Source: Acidobacteriota bacterium (GTDB taxonomy: Bacteria; Acidobacteriota; Blastocatellia; Pyrinomonadales; Pyrinomonadaceae). From it: a stretch of 64,000 nucleotides of DNA. Position 1 is the stretch's first letter. The number at the start of each line of letters is the position of its first letter. The position numbers and the translations under genes were made by a program. Location of the stretch: NCBI GenBank assembly GCA_016716435.1, contig JADJWI010000001.1, positions 124,001 through 188,000 on the forward strand. The letters run 5' to 3'. The notes under the pieces are model-generated. The model searched no databases. It was not told the origin of the DNA and saw nothing but the letters and a program-made list of their open reading frames with translations. Positions 43,545-53,219 of the stretch are shown in pieces.

Positions 43545-45851
43545 ATGGAGAATTCCTTGACTACATCGGCCGAAGGGCCCTCCGGCACCGCGCTCCCCTA
43601 TAGGGTTAAGATCGCGGTTTCCGCACTGGGGCTTATCGCGCTTGCCGGCGCGTTGGCGGCAGCTCCGTTCACGCCGATCGGTGTCGGATATGTATTTGTT
43701 CTCGCGTTCGCGGTCTTTGTCGCTCCGCGGATGACGCTTCAACTTTCGGGGTCGAATCTCACTCTCAGTTTTTCGGACGCGGTGGTTTTCTTCACGTTCA
43801 TCGTGTATGGCGGCGAACTTGCCGTGATAACCGCGTTCGTCGAGACCTTCGCGAACTGCGTCTATCTAAAAAGGCGCAGAAAGGAATCGCCGAAGTTTTT
43901 CGTTCTCTTCAATGCGTCGCTGTCGGCACTCATCGTTGCGGCAACCTATGGCGTCGTTGAATTATTCTCCCGGGCGGTTTACGGCTCGGCCTTTATCGAC
44001 CTAAGGCTCACCGATACTCGTACCCTTGCGGCCGTCCTCGGACTCATCGCCCTCACGCACTTCTTCTTCTCATCGGCTTTTGCGGCGTTTTATCAAAAGC
44101 TCCGGACACATGGAAGCTTTCTTGAGATCTGGAAAACACATTGCGTTTCGTCAGCGTTGACCCACTTCACCGGTGCCGGCGTTGCCGGAGCCACTTACAA
44201 GGTATTCAACTACGGTGATGTAGCTCTTGGGGTGATCTCATTCGTTGTCGTTGCGGTCGCCTACATTAACTACCGGACACTCATAAACGATATAAACCGT
44301 TCGATCGCGAGCGTCGAAGAGGCGGAGCGGCAAAAAGCCGATGCCGAGCGTCAGCGGGCTGAGGTCGAAAAAACACGTCGAAAAGAAGCTGAAAGCTACG
44401 CCGAGGAACTCTGCCGATCGCTGGAGAAAGAAGCTCGGGCAAATGATGCCTTAAGGAAAAGCGAACGGGAACTTCAGCACGCAGCAAGCCACGATTCGCT
44501 CACAGGCCTGTCCAACCGGAAGCATCTGGGCGATGTACTTCGCGAACTGATCGCCGCATACAAACAAGACTCCGCAGCTACTTTTCAGGTCCTGTTTCTA
44601 GATATACGAAGCTTTAAGAACATCAACGATACTCTTGGCCATTCGATCGGCGACAAGGTACTCTCCGTCGCCGCAAAGCGTTTTTCGAGAGTTGTTAATG
44701 CGGAAGACACGGTCGCCCGTATTGGCGGGGACGAATTCGCCATCGTGCTTCGAGGCCTTGCGACCGCCGGCAAGGCTCAAAAGGTCGCCCGCAAGATACA
44801 TCGCAATATCACCCAGCCTTTTTCGCTCGCCGGCAACCGCGTTTCGATCGACGTAAACATCGGCATTGCCCCGTGCGATACTGAGTACGACTCGCCTGAA
44901 GAAATACTCCGTGATGCTGACATTGCGATGCACTACGCCAAGGAGCGAAAGGACGGGCCCGCGGTCTTTACCAAGGAGCTCAGGCATCGCTTCCTCGAAA
45001 GGGTTCGGTTCGAGATGGACCTTCGCCACGCAGTCGAGCGGAACGAGCTGTCAATGCACTACCAGCCGATCGTCTCGCTGATCGACGGCCGTCTAGCCGG
45101 GTTTGAGGCTCTCCTTCGCTGGCATCATCCCGAGTTTGGAATGATCCCGCCAAACAAATTCATCCCGATCGCCGAAAGCTCAGACCTTATCCAGCCGATC
45201 ACATATTGGATCTTGCGTGAGACGACAAAACAGCTCGCCGCGTGGCAGGCTATCTCGCCTGATTACGGAGATCTCGAAATGAGCGTGAATATAGCTGGTC
45301 GGCATCTTTCGAGCGACGACCTCTCTGACCAGGTCGAGGACGCTCTGGAAAACTCGGGCATTCGGCCGGAAACGCTAAAGCTCGAGATCACAGAAAGCAC
45401 GGCGATGGAAAACGCCGAGCGTTCCATATTGCTGCTTAATCGGCTCAAGTCGCTTGGCGTCAAGCTCAGCATCGACGACTTCGGCACAGGCTATTCATCG
45501 CTCAGCTATCTCCACCGGCTACCTTTCGACACGCTCAAGATCGACCGCAGTTTCGTAAGCGGAGCGGGCGAGCGGGGCGAGAACTCCGGGATTCTGCAAA
45601 CCATAGTTTCACTCGGTACCAACCTCAAGATGCGAATGGTCGCCGAGGGTATCGAGACCGAAACCCAACTTGCGACGCTCCGGAATCTTGGCTGCGATTT
45701 CGGCCAAGGCTATTTGTTCTCCAAGCCAAAACCGGCGGAGGAAATGGAGAAGCTTCTTTACGCACGCCACTCTTGGCTTCCCTCGCAGAAAGATGCAGCC
45801 ATCGAGCTTCACTCGGACTCGGACACGCAGCCGCACATACCTCTTTTCTAG
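43545..45851 (+). CDS. Membrane GGDEF-EAL cyclic-di-GMP protein
   Basis: 768 residues. An N-terminal block of about seven membrane segments (20-245, MASE-like), an Ala/Glu/Arg-rich coiled linker (255-305), a GGDEF domain with intact signature in ARIGGDEFA and DIRSFKNINDTLGH, and an EAL domain with FEALLRWHHP, the metal-binding DDFGTGYSSLSYL and KIDRSF. Both active sites look intact, so it could make and break c-di-GMP depending on the membrane signal. ATG 43545 has no clear Shine-Dalgarno. Confidence 0.92.
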   Translation: MENSLTTSAEGPSGTALPYRVKIAVSALGLIALAGALAAAPFTPIGVGYVFVLAFAVFVAPRMTLQLSGSNLTLSFSDAVVFFTFIVYGGELAVITAFVETFANCVYLKRRRKESPKFFVLFNASLSALIVAATYGVVELFSRAVYGSAFIDLRLTDTRTLAAVLGLIALTHFFFSSAFAAFYQKLRTHGSFLEIWKTHCVSSALTHFTGAGVAGATYKVFNYGDVALGVISFVVVAVAYINYRTLINDINRSIASVEEAERQKADAERQRAEVEKTRRKEAESYAEELCRSLEKEARANDALRKSERELQHAASHDSLTGLSNRKHLGDVLRELIAAYKQDSAATFQVLFLDIRSFKNINDTLGHSIGDKVLSVAAKRFSRVVNAEDTVARIGGDEFAIVLRGLATAGKAQKVARKIHRNITQPFSLAGNRVSIDVNIGIAPCDTEYDSPEEILRDADIAMHYAKERKDGPAVFTKELRHRFLERVRFEMDLRHAVERNELSMHYQPIVSLIDGRLAGFEALLRWHHPEFGMIPPNKFIPIAESSDLIQPITYWILRETTKQLAAWQAISPDYGDLEMSVNIAGRHLSSDDLSDQVEDALENSGIRPETLKLEITESTAMENAERSILLLNRLKSLGVKLSIDDFGTGYSSLSYLHRLPFDTLKIDRSFVSGAGERGENSGILQTIVSLGTNLKMRMVAEGIETETQLATLRNLGCDFGQGYLFSKPKPAEEMEKLLYARHSWLPSQKDAAIELHSDSDTQPHIPLF

Positions 45852-45927
45852 CCCGCTGATTGTTTCCACCGGGCGTACGAACTATAATTTCGAGATATAA
45901 ATCATCTCGGAGGTTCGAACGTTCAAA

Positions 45928-48045
45928 ATGTTCAGAAAAGCACTTTCCTTTGTAACCCTTCTTTCGGTTCTTGTCCTCACTATTCCGGCCCAGAAGAATT
46001 TCGAATACCCGAAGGCCCGTAAGGCTGATCAGGTCGATGACTTCCACGGTACAAAAGTCGCTGACCCGTATCGCTGGATGGAAGACACCGGCTCTGCCGA
46101 AACCCAAAGCTGGATCGAAGCACAAAACAAGCTTACCAACTCATACTTTGAGACCATCCCGCAGCGAGCCCGCATCCGCGAACGCTTAACAGAGATCTGG
46201 AATTTCGAGCGGATCTCGGCCCCGTCAAAAGTTGCCGACGGGTTCTATATCTATTCGCGAAATGACGGATTGCAGAATCAGAGTGTGCTTTACCGGGCTT
46301 CCTCGATCAAAGATGAAGGTAAAGTTTTCTTCGACCCCAACAAGCTCTCGGCCGATGGAACAGCCGCCCTTAGCGGTTCATCGTTTACCGACGACGGCAA
46401 GCTATGGGCCTACGGCGTTTCTCGCTCAGGCTCAGACCGTACCGAGTGGCGGATAATGAACACGGAGACGGGTGAGCACCTTGCCGACACGCTTCCGCCA
46501 AATCGGCAGGGCGGCGTCTCGTGGGCAAAGGATAATTCCGGTTTTTATTACCAACGGTATCCTGCACCTGAATCGGGTGCGGAACTTCGTGCCGCAAACC
46601 GGTTTCCGAAGATCTATTTTCACAAACTCGGCACCCCGATCTCCGAAGACAGAGTAGTCTACGAACGAAACGACGATGGCGAACTGACGTCCGGCGGCGG
46701 TGTAACTGAGGACGGCAGGTTTTACGTTATCTCGACCTCGAAAGGAACGCAGCGGATGAACGAGGTTCATTTCAAGGACCTATCGAAGCCCGATTCGCCG
46801 ATCATCCCGCTAATAAGCGAGCGTACGAATAGCTGGGGATTTGTTGGTAACGATGGGCCTGTATTTTACTTTCGTACGGATAAGGATGCCGAACGCGGCA
46901 AGCTGGTCAGCGTAAACGTCTTGGCTCGTGAGCGTGTTTGGAAAGATGTGATCCCGCAGTCGGCGTACACGCTGAATGGCGTGCAGATGATCAACAATCA
47001 GTTTGTCGCAAATTACTTAAAGGACGCCTACACGAACATCAAGATCTACGACAAGAGCGGCAGACACGTTCGCGACGTCGAACTGCCCGGCATCGGCTCT
47101 GCGGGCGGCTTTGGCGGCAAACAGGACGCGACCGAGACCTTCTACAGCTTCTCGAGCTTCAACGCCCCGGCAACGATCTATCATTACGACATGAAGGCGG
47201 GAAAGAGCACTGTGTTCCGCAAGACCCCGGTGAAGTTTGACGGTTCACAGTACGAGGTTAAGCAGGTCTTTTTCAACAGCAAGGACGGCACACGCGTCCC
47301 GATGTTCATCGCTCACAAGAAAGGCTTAAAACTCGACGGCACCAACCCGACGATCCTTTACGGCTACGGCGGTTTCAACATCAATCAGACGCCGGGCTTT
47401 TCGGTCACGCGTGCAGTTTGGATGGAAATGGGCGGCATCTTTGCCCTCGCGAACATCCGCGGCGGTGCCGAATACGGCAAAGAATGGTGGGCGAACGGAG
47501 CAGTTCTGAAAAAGCAGAACACGTTTGACGACTTCATTGCCGCGGCGGAATTCCTCATCGACAATAAATACACAAGCTCGCCGAAGCTTGCCATCCAGGG
47601 CGGTTCGAACGGCGGCTTGCTCGTCGGTGCGGTGCTCAATCAGAGGCCTGAACTATTCGGAGCGGCGCTTCCCGCGGTCGGTGTGATGGACATGGTCCGC
47701 TTTACCGAATTTACAGTCGGAGCGTTCTGGAAGTCCGACTACGGCGACCCGAAAAAGCCCGATGAATTTAAGGTTCTTTACAGTTACTCCCCTCTTCACA
47801 ACGTCAAAGCGGGCGCCAAGTATCCCGCGACGCTCGTTACGACCGCCGACACGGATGACCGCGTCTTCCCGGCACATAGCTTCAAATACGCAGCCGCGTT
47901 GCAGGCAGGCCAGGGCGGCGAGGCCCCGATACTCATCCGCATCGAGACCAAAGCCGGCCACGGTGCCGGCAAACCGATCTCAAAACAGATCGAGGAACAG
48001 ACGGACATCTTCGGCTTCCTATTCAAAAATCTAGGGATAAAGTGA
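45928..48045 (+). CDS. Secreted prolyl oligopeptidase (S9A)
   Basis: 705 residues. Signal peptide (cleavage near TIPAQ), seven-bladed propeller, then the alpha/beta hydrolase with nucleophile elbow IQGGSNGGLLVGAV, Asp in TADTDDRVFP and His in KAGHGAGKPISKQ. ILYGYGGFNINQTPGFS and ANIRGGAEYGKEWW are S9A blocks. It cleaves short proline-containing peptides, probably in the periplasm. About 110 bases at its 3' end are repeated nearly unchanged at 52846-52966, at the far edge of the fragment island. Confidence 0.93.
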   Translation: MFRKALSFVTLLSVLVLTIPAQKNFEYPKARKADQVDDFHGTKVADPYRWMEDTGSAETQSWIEAQNKLTNSYFETIPQRARIRERLTEIWNFERISAPSKVADGFYIYSRNDGLQNQSVLYRASSIKDEGKVFFDPNKLSADGTAALSGSSFTDDGKLWAYGVSRSGSDRTEWRIMNTETGEHLADTLPPNRQGGVSWAKDNSGFYYQRYPAPESGAELRAANRFPKIYFHKLGTPISEDRVVYERNDDGELTSGGGVTEDGRFYVISTSKGTQRMNEVHFKDLSKPDSPIIPLISERTNSWGFVGNDGPVFYFRTDKDAERGKLVSVNVLARERVWKDVIPQSAYTLNGVQMINNQFVANYLKDAYTNIKIYDKSGRHVRDVELPGIGSAGGFGGKQDATETFYSFSSFNAPATIYHYDMKAGKSTVFRKTPVKFDGSQYEVKQVFFNSKDGTRVPMFIAHKKGLKLDGTNPTILYGYGGFNINQTPGFSVTRAVWMEMGGIFALANIRGGAEYGKEWWANGAVLKKQNTFDDFIAAAEFLIDNKYTSSPKLAIQGGSNGGLLVGAVLNQRPELFGAALPAVGVMDMVRFTEFTVGAFWKSDYGDPKKPDEFKVLYSYSPLHNVKAGAKYPATLVTTADTDDRVFPAHSFKYAAALQAGQGGEAPILIRIETKAGHGAGKPISKQIEEQTDIFGFLFKNLGIK

Positions 48046-48756
48046 AGGGATTTTGTAATCGCGAATTTTGATATTCTGTCTCTACCTGAAAATTGCAGGT
48101 TGAAGTAGGAAATCGGTCTCCGGTTAGAAAACTGCGTATGACCGGCCGCCGCTGGCACCCCTCTATTCGTCTGCGATTGAGGAGCCTTCGGGCGGCGTTC
48201 GATCACGCCGTTTTGTTTGAGAACCGGTGGTCGCACGTGTCGCCGGATAAATTCCCCTAGGCCGCGGGTTTGTTGATGGAATCGACTCCGTCATCACTCT
48301 TAGCTGGTCTTTGACCGGTATTGATTGCCGCCCACCCATTTCTTTCCGCTCCCGCCCTGCTTATCGGTGCGCTTGGCAAGTTCTCCCAATAGCCTGCCGC
48401 AAAGTGAGATTCCACCGGTCAAAAGATTCATTCGGCATTTTTTGACCCTTTTGGTTCTCCACCCGAACGGCAGGCCGGAAACCCCCCGCTTTCGAAATGC
48501 CGGCGTCTGAACTCCCGCCGAACGGCCGATCTTCGGGGTTTTTCCAAAGCCATCCAATCCGAGGAGAAACAATGGAGAAAAAAAAGAGAAAAAATTCAGG
48601 ACTTATTCGCCGGTTTTCGATTTAATACCGCACATCGGGGATTGTATCGCTGTTCGTGTCACAGCAGGACGGAATTCGGCATCAATGACGGAAATCTAAT
48701 GTCAACGATTTACTTAAGGCCTGCGGATCGGCAGGGAAACCCGGCCTCGAAGATGA
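48046..48756. other. Intergenic sequence with decayed pieces
   Basis: No convincing gene. CGGCG-N8-CGCCG followed by TTTTG (48193-48214) may be a weak terminator for the prolyl oligopeptidase. GAGGAG (48563-48568) ahead of ATG 48574 looks like the start of a gene, but the frame soon ends, so it is probably the 5' stub of the remnant that follows. Confidence 0.4.
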
Positions 48757-49021
48757 TTGCTCTCCGACAAGCTGGCGGCGACCCTGACATTCAACTATCT
48801 CGAAACCAATCTGCCCGCCGGCGTACCCGAAAACACTCTGGAACTGAAACCCTACACGGGTGTAGGCAGCGTTTTCGACACGATTCCCGCGACGATTGAT
48901 ACTTCGGCAAATACGATCGTTACGACTTCGGGCAGGCGAAATCTACGTCATTGCGGTCAGACATAGGGAATACAACTTCCAACCGCAAACTATTTTTGTC
49001 GCGGAAGACATCACGGGTTGA
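48757..49021 (+). pseudogene. Remnant of a paralogue of the adhesin-like gene downstream
   Basis: One frame reads LAATLTFNYLETNLPAGVPE, close to LTFQYLETDLPGGANE in the 49131 protein; after TIVTTSG the frame changes and reads EIYVIAVRHREYNFQPQTIF followed by VAEDITG and a stop, matching the last CarboxypepD_reg strand pair (INIRHKYLVFTPQVIFVSED). The whole middle is missing. This is an internally deleted copy of the same protein type. Confidence 0.65.
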
Positions 49022-49130
49022 GTTTTGCAAGCCGAAACGGACGGCAAAAAATAATTCAAGCCTGATTTGAAATTACAGGCAATTTTCAAATCAGCAACCG
49101 CAATAGACGGAATAGGGAGCTAAAAAAACA

Positions 49131-51860
49131 ATGAATAATAGAAATAAAATCAACAAACTTATCTATACGATCTGCTTCGGCATAATGTTATTCTCGGCAA
49201 ATTCGGCACTTGCGGCGACAATAACTTGGACAGGCACAAGTTCAAGCAGCTGGTCGAATCCGTCGAATTGGGATGCAAACCAAGTTCCGACTGCGGCAGA
49301 TAATGTGATTGTCAACAGCGGTGCCGTGCCCAATCAACCGATAATAAACGAAACTGTGACTGTTAATTCGATCAATCTCTCTGCCGGGCAGATCAGCATT
49401 TCCGGCACTAACTCTGTTACCACTTTTTCTCTGACACAATCAGGCGGGGTCTTCGATGTCGGAGGTGGTAGTTTCCTTGCCCCTTTTTCGATGAGTATTT
49501 CCAATGGAAATTTTATTGTCGGAAACGGCTCGACCACTTCGCAATCCTTTACACTATCAGGTGGAACTTTCAACGGCGGTAGCGGAACATTAGACTTTAG
49601 CATCTCTTTTACGGTTTCAGGTGGAACTTTTACGGCTCCGACGGGGAGCTCATTTTTTGGCAATTCTCTTACTATCACCGGAACCGGCAGTTTTGTGCCG
49701 AACGGCGGGACAGTTGTCTTTAATACTGGGGCTAACGGTAGTTTTAATGTCGTTCCGAACGGCGTATTCACACTTGATAATGTGGAAATAAATAAACCTT
49801 TGGATAATGTGGGGCTATCGGTGGCAAGTGGCGACACTTTGCAAGTGAACGGCAATCTGACTTTGACGAACGGGCGATTTAGCGGCGGCAGTCTGGTTGG
49901 TCTGGGGAATATATCTATCGCCAGCACTTTCGACGGCGGTGCCGGAACTTTGCTGATTGACGGAAATGCAACGCGAACCGTTACGATTCCCGCCTCGGCT
50001 GCGGTGCCGAGATTAACCATTAACGCTCCGAATACAACAATTAATACAAGCGGAACGGGAACAATCTCTTTAGGAACAATGCAGATTCAAAATGTCGCTT
50101 CGATAACAAATGGTGCGGCGGATTTCAATTTTAACGGATCAGGAACAGCACCATTAACATTATCCGGCGGAACTTTCAACGGCGGAAGCGGTTCCCTGAC
50201 ATTCGGTTCAACGTTCACTCAGACGGGCGGAAGTTTTACCGTCGGAAACGGAAATGTTTCGGTGATAGCAGCGTTTGTTCAATCGGGCGGAGTTTTTACG
50301 GGAAGCGGTTCGACACTCGATTTCCAAAACAATTTTACAGTTTCCGGCGGAACATTTACGGCTTCAAGCGGTAATACCTTTATGGCGAACGGTTTTTCTG
50401 TGAACAACGCAATTTTTCAACCGAACGGCGGAACGGTGATTTTTACAGGGACTTCAAATACAAACTTTAATGTTCTCCCGGACGGAGTTTTAGCGTTAAA
50501 TAATGTCGAGGTCAATAAATCTTCGGATACAGCGGGTTTAGCTGTCGGATCAAACGACACGATGCAGGTCAACGGCACATTTACCCTGACGAACGGGAGA
50601 ATAATCGGAGCGGCGGGCGGAACTCCGCAAGCTAACGGAAATTTGATAGTTGCTTCGACCTTTGACGGCGGCGACGGCAGAATGGCTTTCGGCGGTGCGA
50701 ATGTTCAAAGTTACACAAACAACGGCGGCATTCTTCCAACGGGAAGCTGGACGGTCAATAAAACCGGCGGAACGGTCAATCTTCTGAGCGATCTCGACAT
50801 CTCTAACGGAACGCAAAATTTCACCCTGACCGAAGGCACGATCACGACCGGAACAAACACCGTCATCGCAGGAACGCGAAACATTTTTAACACGAACGGC
50901 TTTATCATCGGCGGTTTGCAGAGAACTTACGCAACAGCCGGTTCGCGTCAGTTCTTCGTCGGCACGGCAAACGGTTTCGCTCCCGCTACGATCAATGCGA
51001 CTGCCGGAACTTTCGGTGCGACAACGACATTTACAGTCCGTGCAAATAACGGAACTCTGACGGGTGCGTCGCCAACAAATTCGCTCACCCGAAATTGGAC
51101 ACTCGAACCGGGTGCGGGCGGAATCACGACGGCAAATCTGACGTTTCAATATCTCGAAACTGATCTGCCCGGCGGTGCAAACGAAACCGGATTTTCATTC
51201 TTGCGGCGAAACGGCGGAATGACGACCAACCAGGGTTTTACGACACAAAACACGACGACCAATGTTTTTACTTTGGACGGAGTCACAAATTTTTCCGACT
51301 GGACACTCGGAACGCTTGCACCGACCGCGGCAAATGTATCGGTCGGCGGACGGGTTTTAACCGACACGGGACGCGGAATCCCGCGAGCAAGACTTACTTT
51401 GACCGATTCAAACGGAAACACTCGCACGACAATGACAAATCCGTTTGGCTATTACCGTTTCGATAATGTCGAGGTTGGACAAAATTATATTGTCTCGGTC
51501 GCTTCAAAAAGCTATGAATTTGCAAATCCGACACAGGTTGTTTCAGTTCTTGAAAATGTTACAAATGTTGATTTCATTGCGTTAAATCAATCAGCAACGG
51601 GCAAAAAGGCTAAAATCAACGGAAGTTTAAAAGACGGTAAAGGCAATGTATTGGCAAATACGCGAGTTGAAATTTCAGGCGGAAGTTTCAAGGACAGTTT
51701 AACTATTCAAACCGATGAATCTGGAAACTTTGTTTTTGAGGACTTGGAAATTAACGCAACCTTCATCATAAATATTCGGCACAAATATCTTGTTTTTACT
51801 CCGCAGGTGATATTTGTCTCTGAAGACATCGAGGGTTTTGATCTAACGCCTCAGATGTAA
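49131..51860 (+). CDS. Secreted beta-helix-like repeat protein with CarboxypepD_reg domains
   Basis: 909 residues. Signal peptide (cleavage after NSALA), a G8/choice-type opening (ITWTGTSSSSWSNPSNWDAN), then long Gly/Asn/Thr/Ser repeats of the form LSGGTFNGGSGTLDF and VSGGTFTA-x4-SSFF in two related arrays (about 130-310 and 335-500), a TLEPGAGGITTANLTFQYLE region, and two CarboxypepD_reg-like domains (about 740-825 and 830-905). Beta-solenoid adhesins look like this. The DNA is visibly richer in A and T (many AAA, ACA, TTT codons) than its neighbours, and it lies in a fragment-rich island, so transfer from another lineage is likely. Confidence 0.8.
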   Translation: MNNRNKINKLIYTICFGIMLFSANSALAATITWTGTSSSSWSNPSNWDANQVPTAADNVIVNSGAVPNQPIINETVTVNSINLSAGQISISGTNSVTTFSLTQSGGVFDVGGGSFLAPFSMSISNGNFIVGNGSTTSQSFTLSGGTFNGGSGTLDFSISFTVSGGTFTAPTGSSFFGNSLTITGTGSFVPNGGTVVFNTGANGSFNVVPNGVFTLDNVEINKPLDNVGLSVASGDTLQVNGNLTLTNGRFSGGSLVGLGNISIASTFDGGAGTLLIDGNATRTVTIPASAAVPRLTINAPNTTINTSGTGTISLGTMQIQNVASITNGAADFNFNGSGTAPLTLSGGTFNGGSGSLTFGSTFTQTGGSFTVGNGNVSVIAAFVQSGGVFTGSGSTLDFQNNFTVSGGTFTASSGNTFMANGFSVNNAIFQPNGGTVIFTGTSNTNFNVLPDGVLALNNVEVNKSSDTAGLAVGSNDTMQVNGTFTLTNGRIIGAAGGTPQANGNLIVASTFDGGDGRMAFGGANVQSYTNNGGILPTGSWTVNKTGGTVNLLSDLDISNGTQNFTLTEGTITTGTNTVIAGTRNIFNTNGFIIGGLQRTYATAGSRQFFVGTANGFAPATINATAGTFGATTTFTVRANNGTLTGASPTNSLTRNWTLEPGAGGITTANLTFQYLETDLPGGANETGFSFLRRNGGMTTNQGFTTQNTTTNVFTLDGVTNFSDWTLGTLAPTAANVSVGGRVLTDTGRGIPRARLTLTDSNGNTRTTMTNPFGYYRFDNVEVGQNYIVSVASKSYEFANPTQVVSVLENVTNVDFIALNQSATGKKAKINGSLKDGKGNVLANTRVEISGGSFKDSLTIQTDESGNFVFEDLEINATFIINIRHKYLVFTPQVIFVSEDIEGFDLTPQM

Positions 51861-51933
51861 TTAAAACCACGTTCCCAATAATTTCGGGCTTTGTCTTTTG
51901 ATTATTTACACGGCAACGTGAAAAAATATTCAA

Positions 51934-52148
51934 ATGCAAAGCCCGAAAAAACGCACCAACGCACTTATCCACGAAACAAGTCCGTATTTGCTTCAACACG
52001 CACACAATCCCGCAAACTGGTATCCGTGGGGTTCTGAGGAGTTTGAAAAGGCGAAAGAAGAAGATAAACCCGTTCATCAGCATCGGTTAATTCGGCGTGT
52101 CATTGGTGCTACGTAATGGAACACGAGTCTTTTGAAAATCAAGGAATC
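51934..52148 (+). pseudogene. 5' fragment of a thioredoxin-domain (YyaL/DUF255) gene
   Basis: The frame from ATG 51934 reads NALIHETSPYLLQHAHNPAN then WYPWGSEEFEKAKEEDKP, the start of the YyaL/SPATA20 family. It then breaks; in another frame the expected active site ACHWCYVMEHESFENQGIG follows (about 52092-52148). The rest of the ~690-residue protein is gone. This is a truncated, frameshifted remnant. Confidence 0.75.
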
Positions 52149-52663
52149 GGGGCAATTATGTGGTCAAGAGTCGCGCGTTCGACAACGGTGCGGTGGTAAA
52201 CGCCGGAGCAATCTCCTTATTAAGCGGCGCCTCCGGTGGGTTTGGCGTCATTTCGGCCGTCAACAGCGTCATCGGCACAACCGCCAACGGCGGAACATCG
52301 ATGAACTTCTCCTTCGACACCGCCAACAACCAACTGGTGGTCGGACGTCCGTACGACAATACCGTGACTTTGCAAATCGCGCTTGCACCGACCGCAGCCG
52401 AATCGTCGGTAAGCGGGTGGGTCAAAACCACAACCGGCACCGGAATGCCAGGTGTCCTTGTTAGCTTGTCCGGCGGAAATTTGGCTCAGCCGATGACTAC
52501 CCGAACCGGCAGCTTCGGAAACTTTCGCTTCGATCGTTTACCGGTTGGTGAAACATTCGTGTTGTGGGTCAACTCACGACGATGTTTGTTTGATCAATCC
52601 ACACGCGTCATTGCGTTGTTTGACGAGGTCAACGACGCAAGTTTTGTTTGCAGCGAACGTTAG
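52149..52663 (+). pseudogene. 3' fragment of a secreted repeat protein with CarboxypepD_reg tail
   Basis: Directly joined to the YyaL fragment. It begins in mid-repeat (GNYVVKSRAFDNGAVVNAGA, then GVISAVNSVIGTTANGGTS, NNQLVVGRPYDN), a repeat type seen in large exported proteins with GNYVV-x-S-x2-(W/F)-DNG units, and ends in one CarboxypepD_reg-like module (GWVKTTTGTGMPGVLVSLSG, FGNFRFDRLPVGETFVLWV). No start codon, ribosome site or signal peptide, so it is a truncated 3' end. Confidence 0.7.
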
Positions 52664-52814
52664 ACCTTGCACTTTGGAATATTGAGCCAATTCGAAGGAT
52701 TCGGCGTGGTGGCGATTTCTGATCGGCGGCGGCATATCCCGATGAGGGGGTTCTGCGAGCGTGAACCGGAACCTTGCTTTCCCTCGTTTTTCTCGGAATC
52801 CCTGGCGAAACTAC

Positions 52815-52966
52815 TGTCGGCGGCGCAGGCGGGAGAAACTCCGATCCTGATCCGCATCGAGACCAAAGCCGGCCACGGTGCCGGCAAACCGATCTCAAAA
52901 CAGATCGAGGAACAGACCGACATCTTCGGATTCCTCGTCAAGAGTCTCGGCATGAAGATGAATTAG
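52815..52966 (+). pseudogene. Duplicate 3' end of a prolyl oligopeptidase gene
   Basis: The frame ends AGETPILIRIETKAGHGAGK, PISKQIEEQTDIFGFLVKSL, GMKMN, almost the same as the C-terminus of the S9A enzyme at 45928-48045, including the catalytic-His region. Nucleotides 52846-52930 match 47934-48018 with few differences. The rest of the gene is absent. Confidence 0.85.
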
Positions 52967-53007
52967 TCATTTGCGGACTTCCTCGTCCACATATTCCTTA
53001 TCAATCA

Positions 53008-53036
53008 GCCCGGGCGTCAAAACCCCGGGCTTTTTT
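53008..53036 (+). terminator. Intrinsic terminator after the S9A remnant
   Basis: GCCCGGG (53008-53014) pairs with CCCGGGC (53024-53030), then six T (53031-53036). It may be the original terminator of the prolyl oligopeptidase gene whose end lies just upstream. Confidence 0.8.
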
Positions 53037-53219
53037 CGATGAACTGGCTAAGCCCTAGCTCTATCCAACTCCTAAAGTCGATCAGCATTCGCACAACCGG
53101 CATTACATTAATTTGCCTCGATTATTCAGTGTGCGCGCTTTACCTCGTTGATACTCGCCACGTACCTGCTCCCACTTTTCTGACTCACGTCTCCCAGAAA
53201 TCTTTCAGTGGTTTTCTTT

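Noticed and set aside
43188..43742. Minus-strand 184-codon frame overlapping the GGDEF gene start
   Set aside because: Highly charged, no family resemblance, no ribosome site; overlaps a well-supported gene.
48300..48572. Minus-strand 90-codon frame in the intergenic gap
   Set aside because: Basic, low-complexity reading with no start signal; typical of random open frames in GC-rich DNA.
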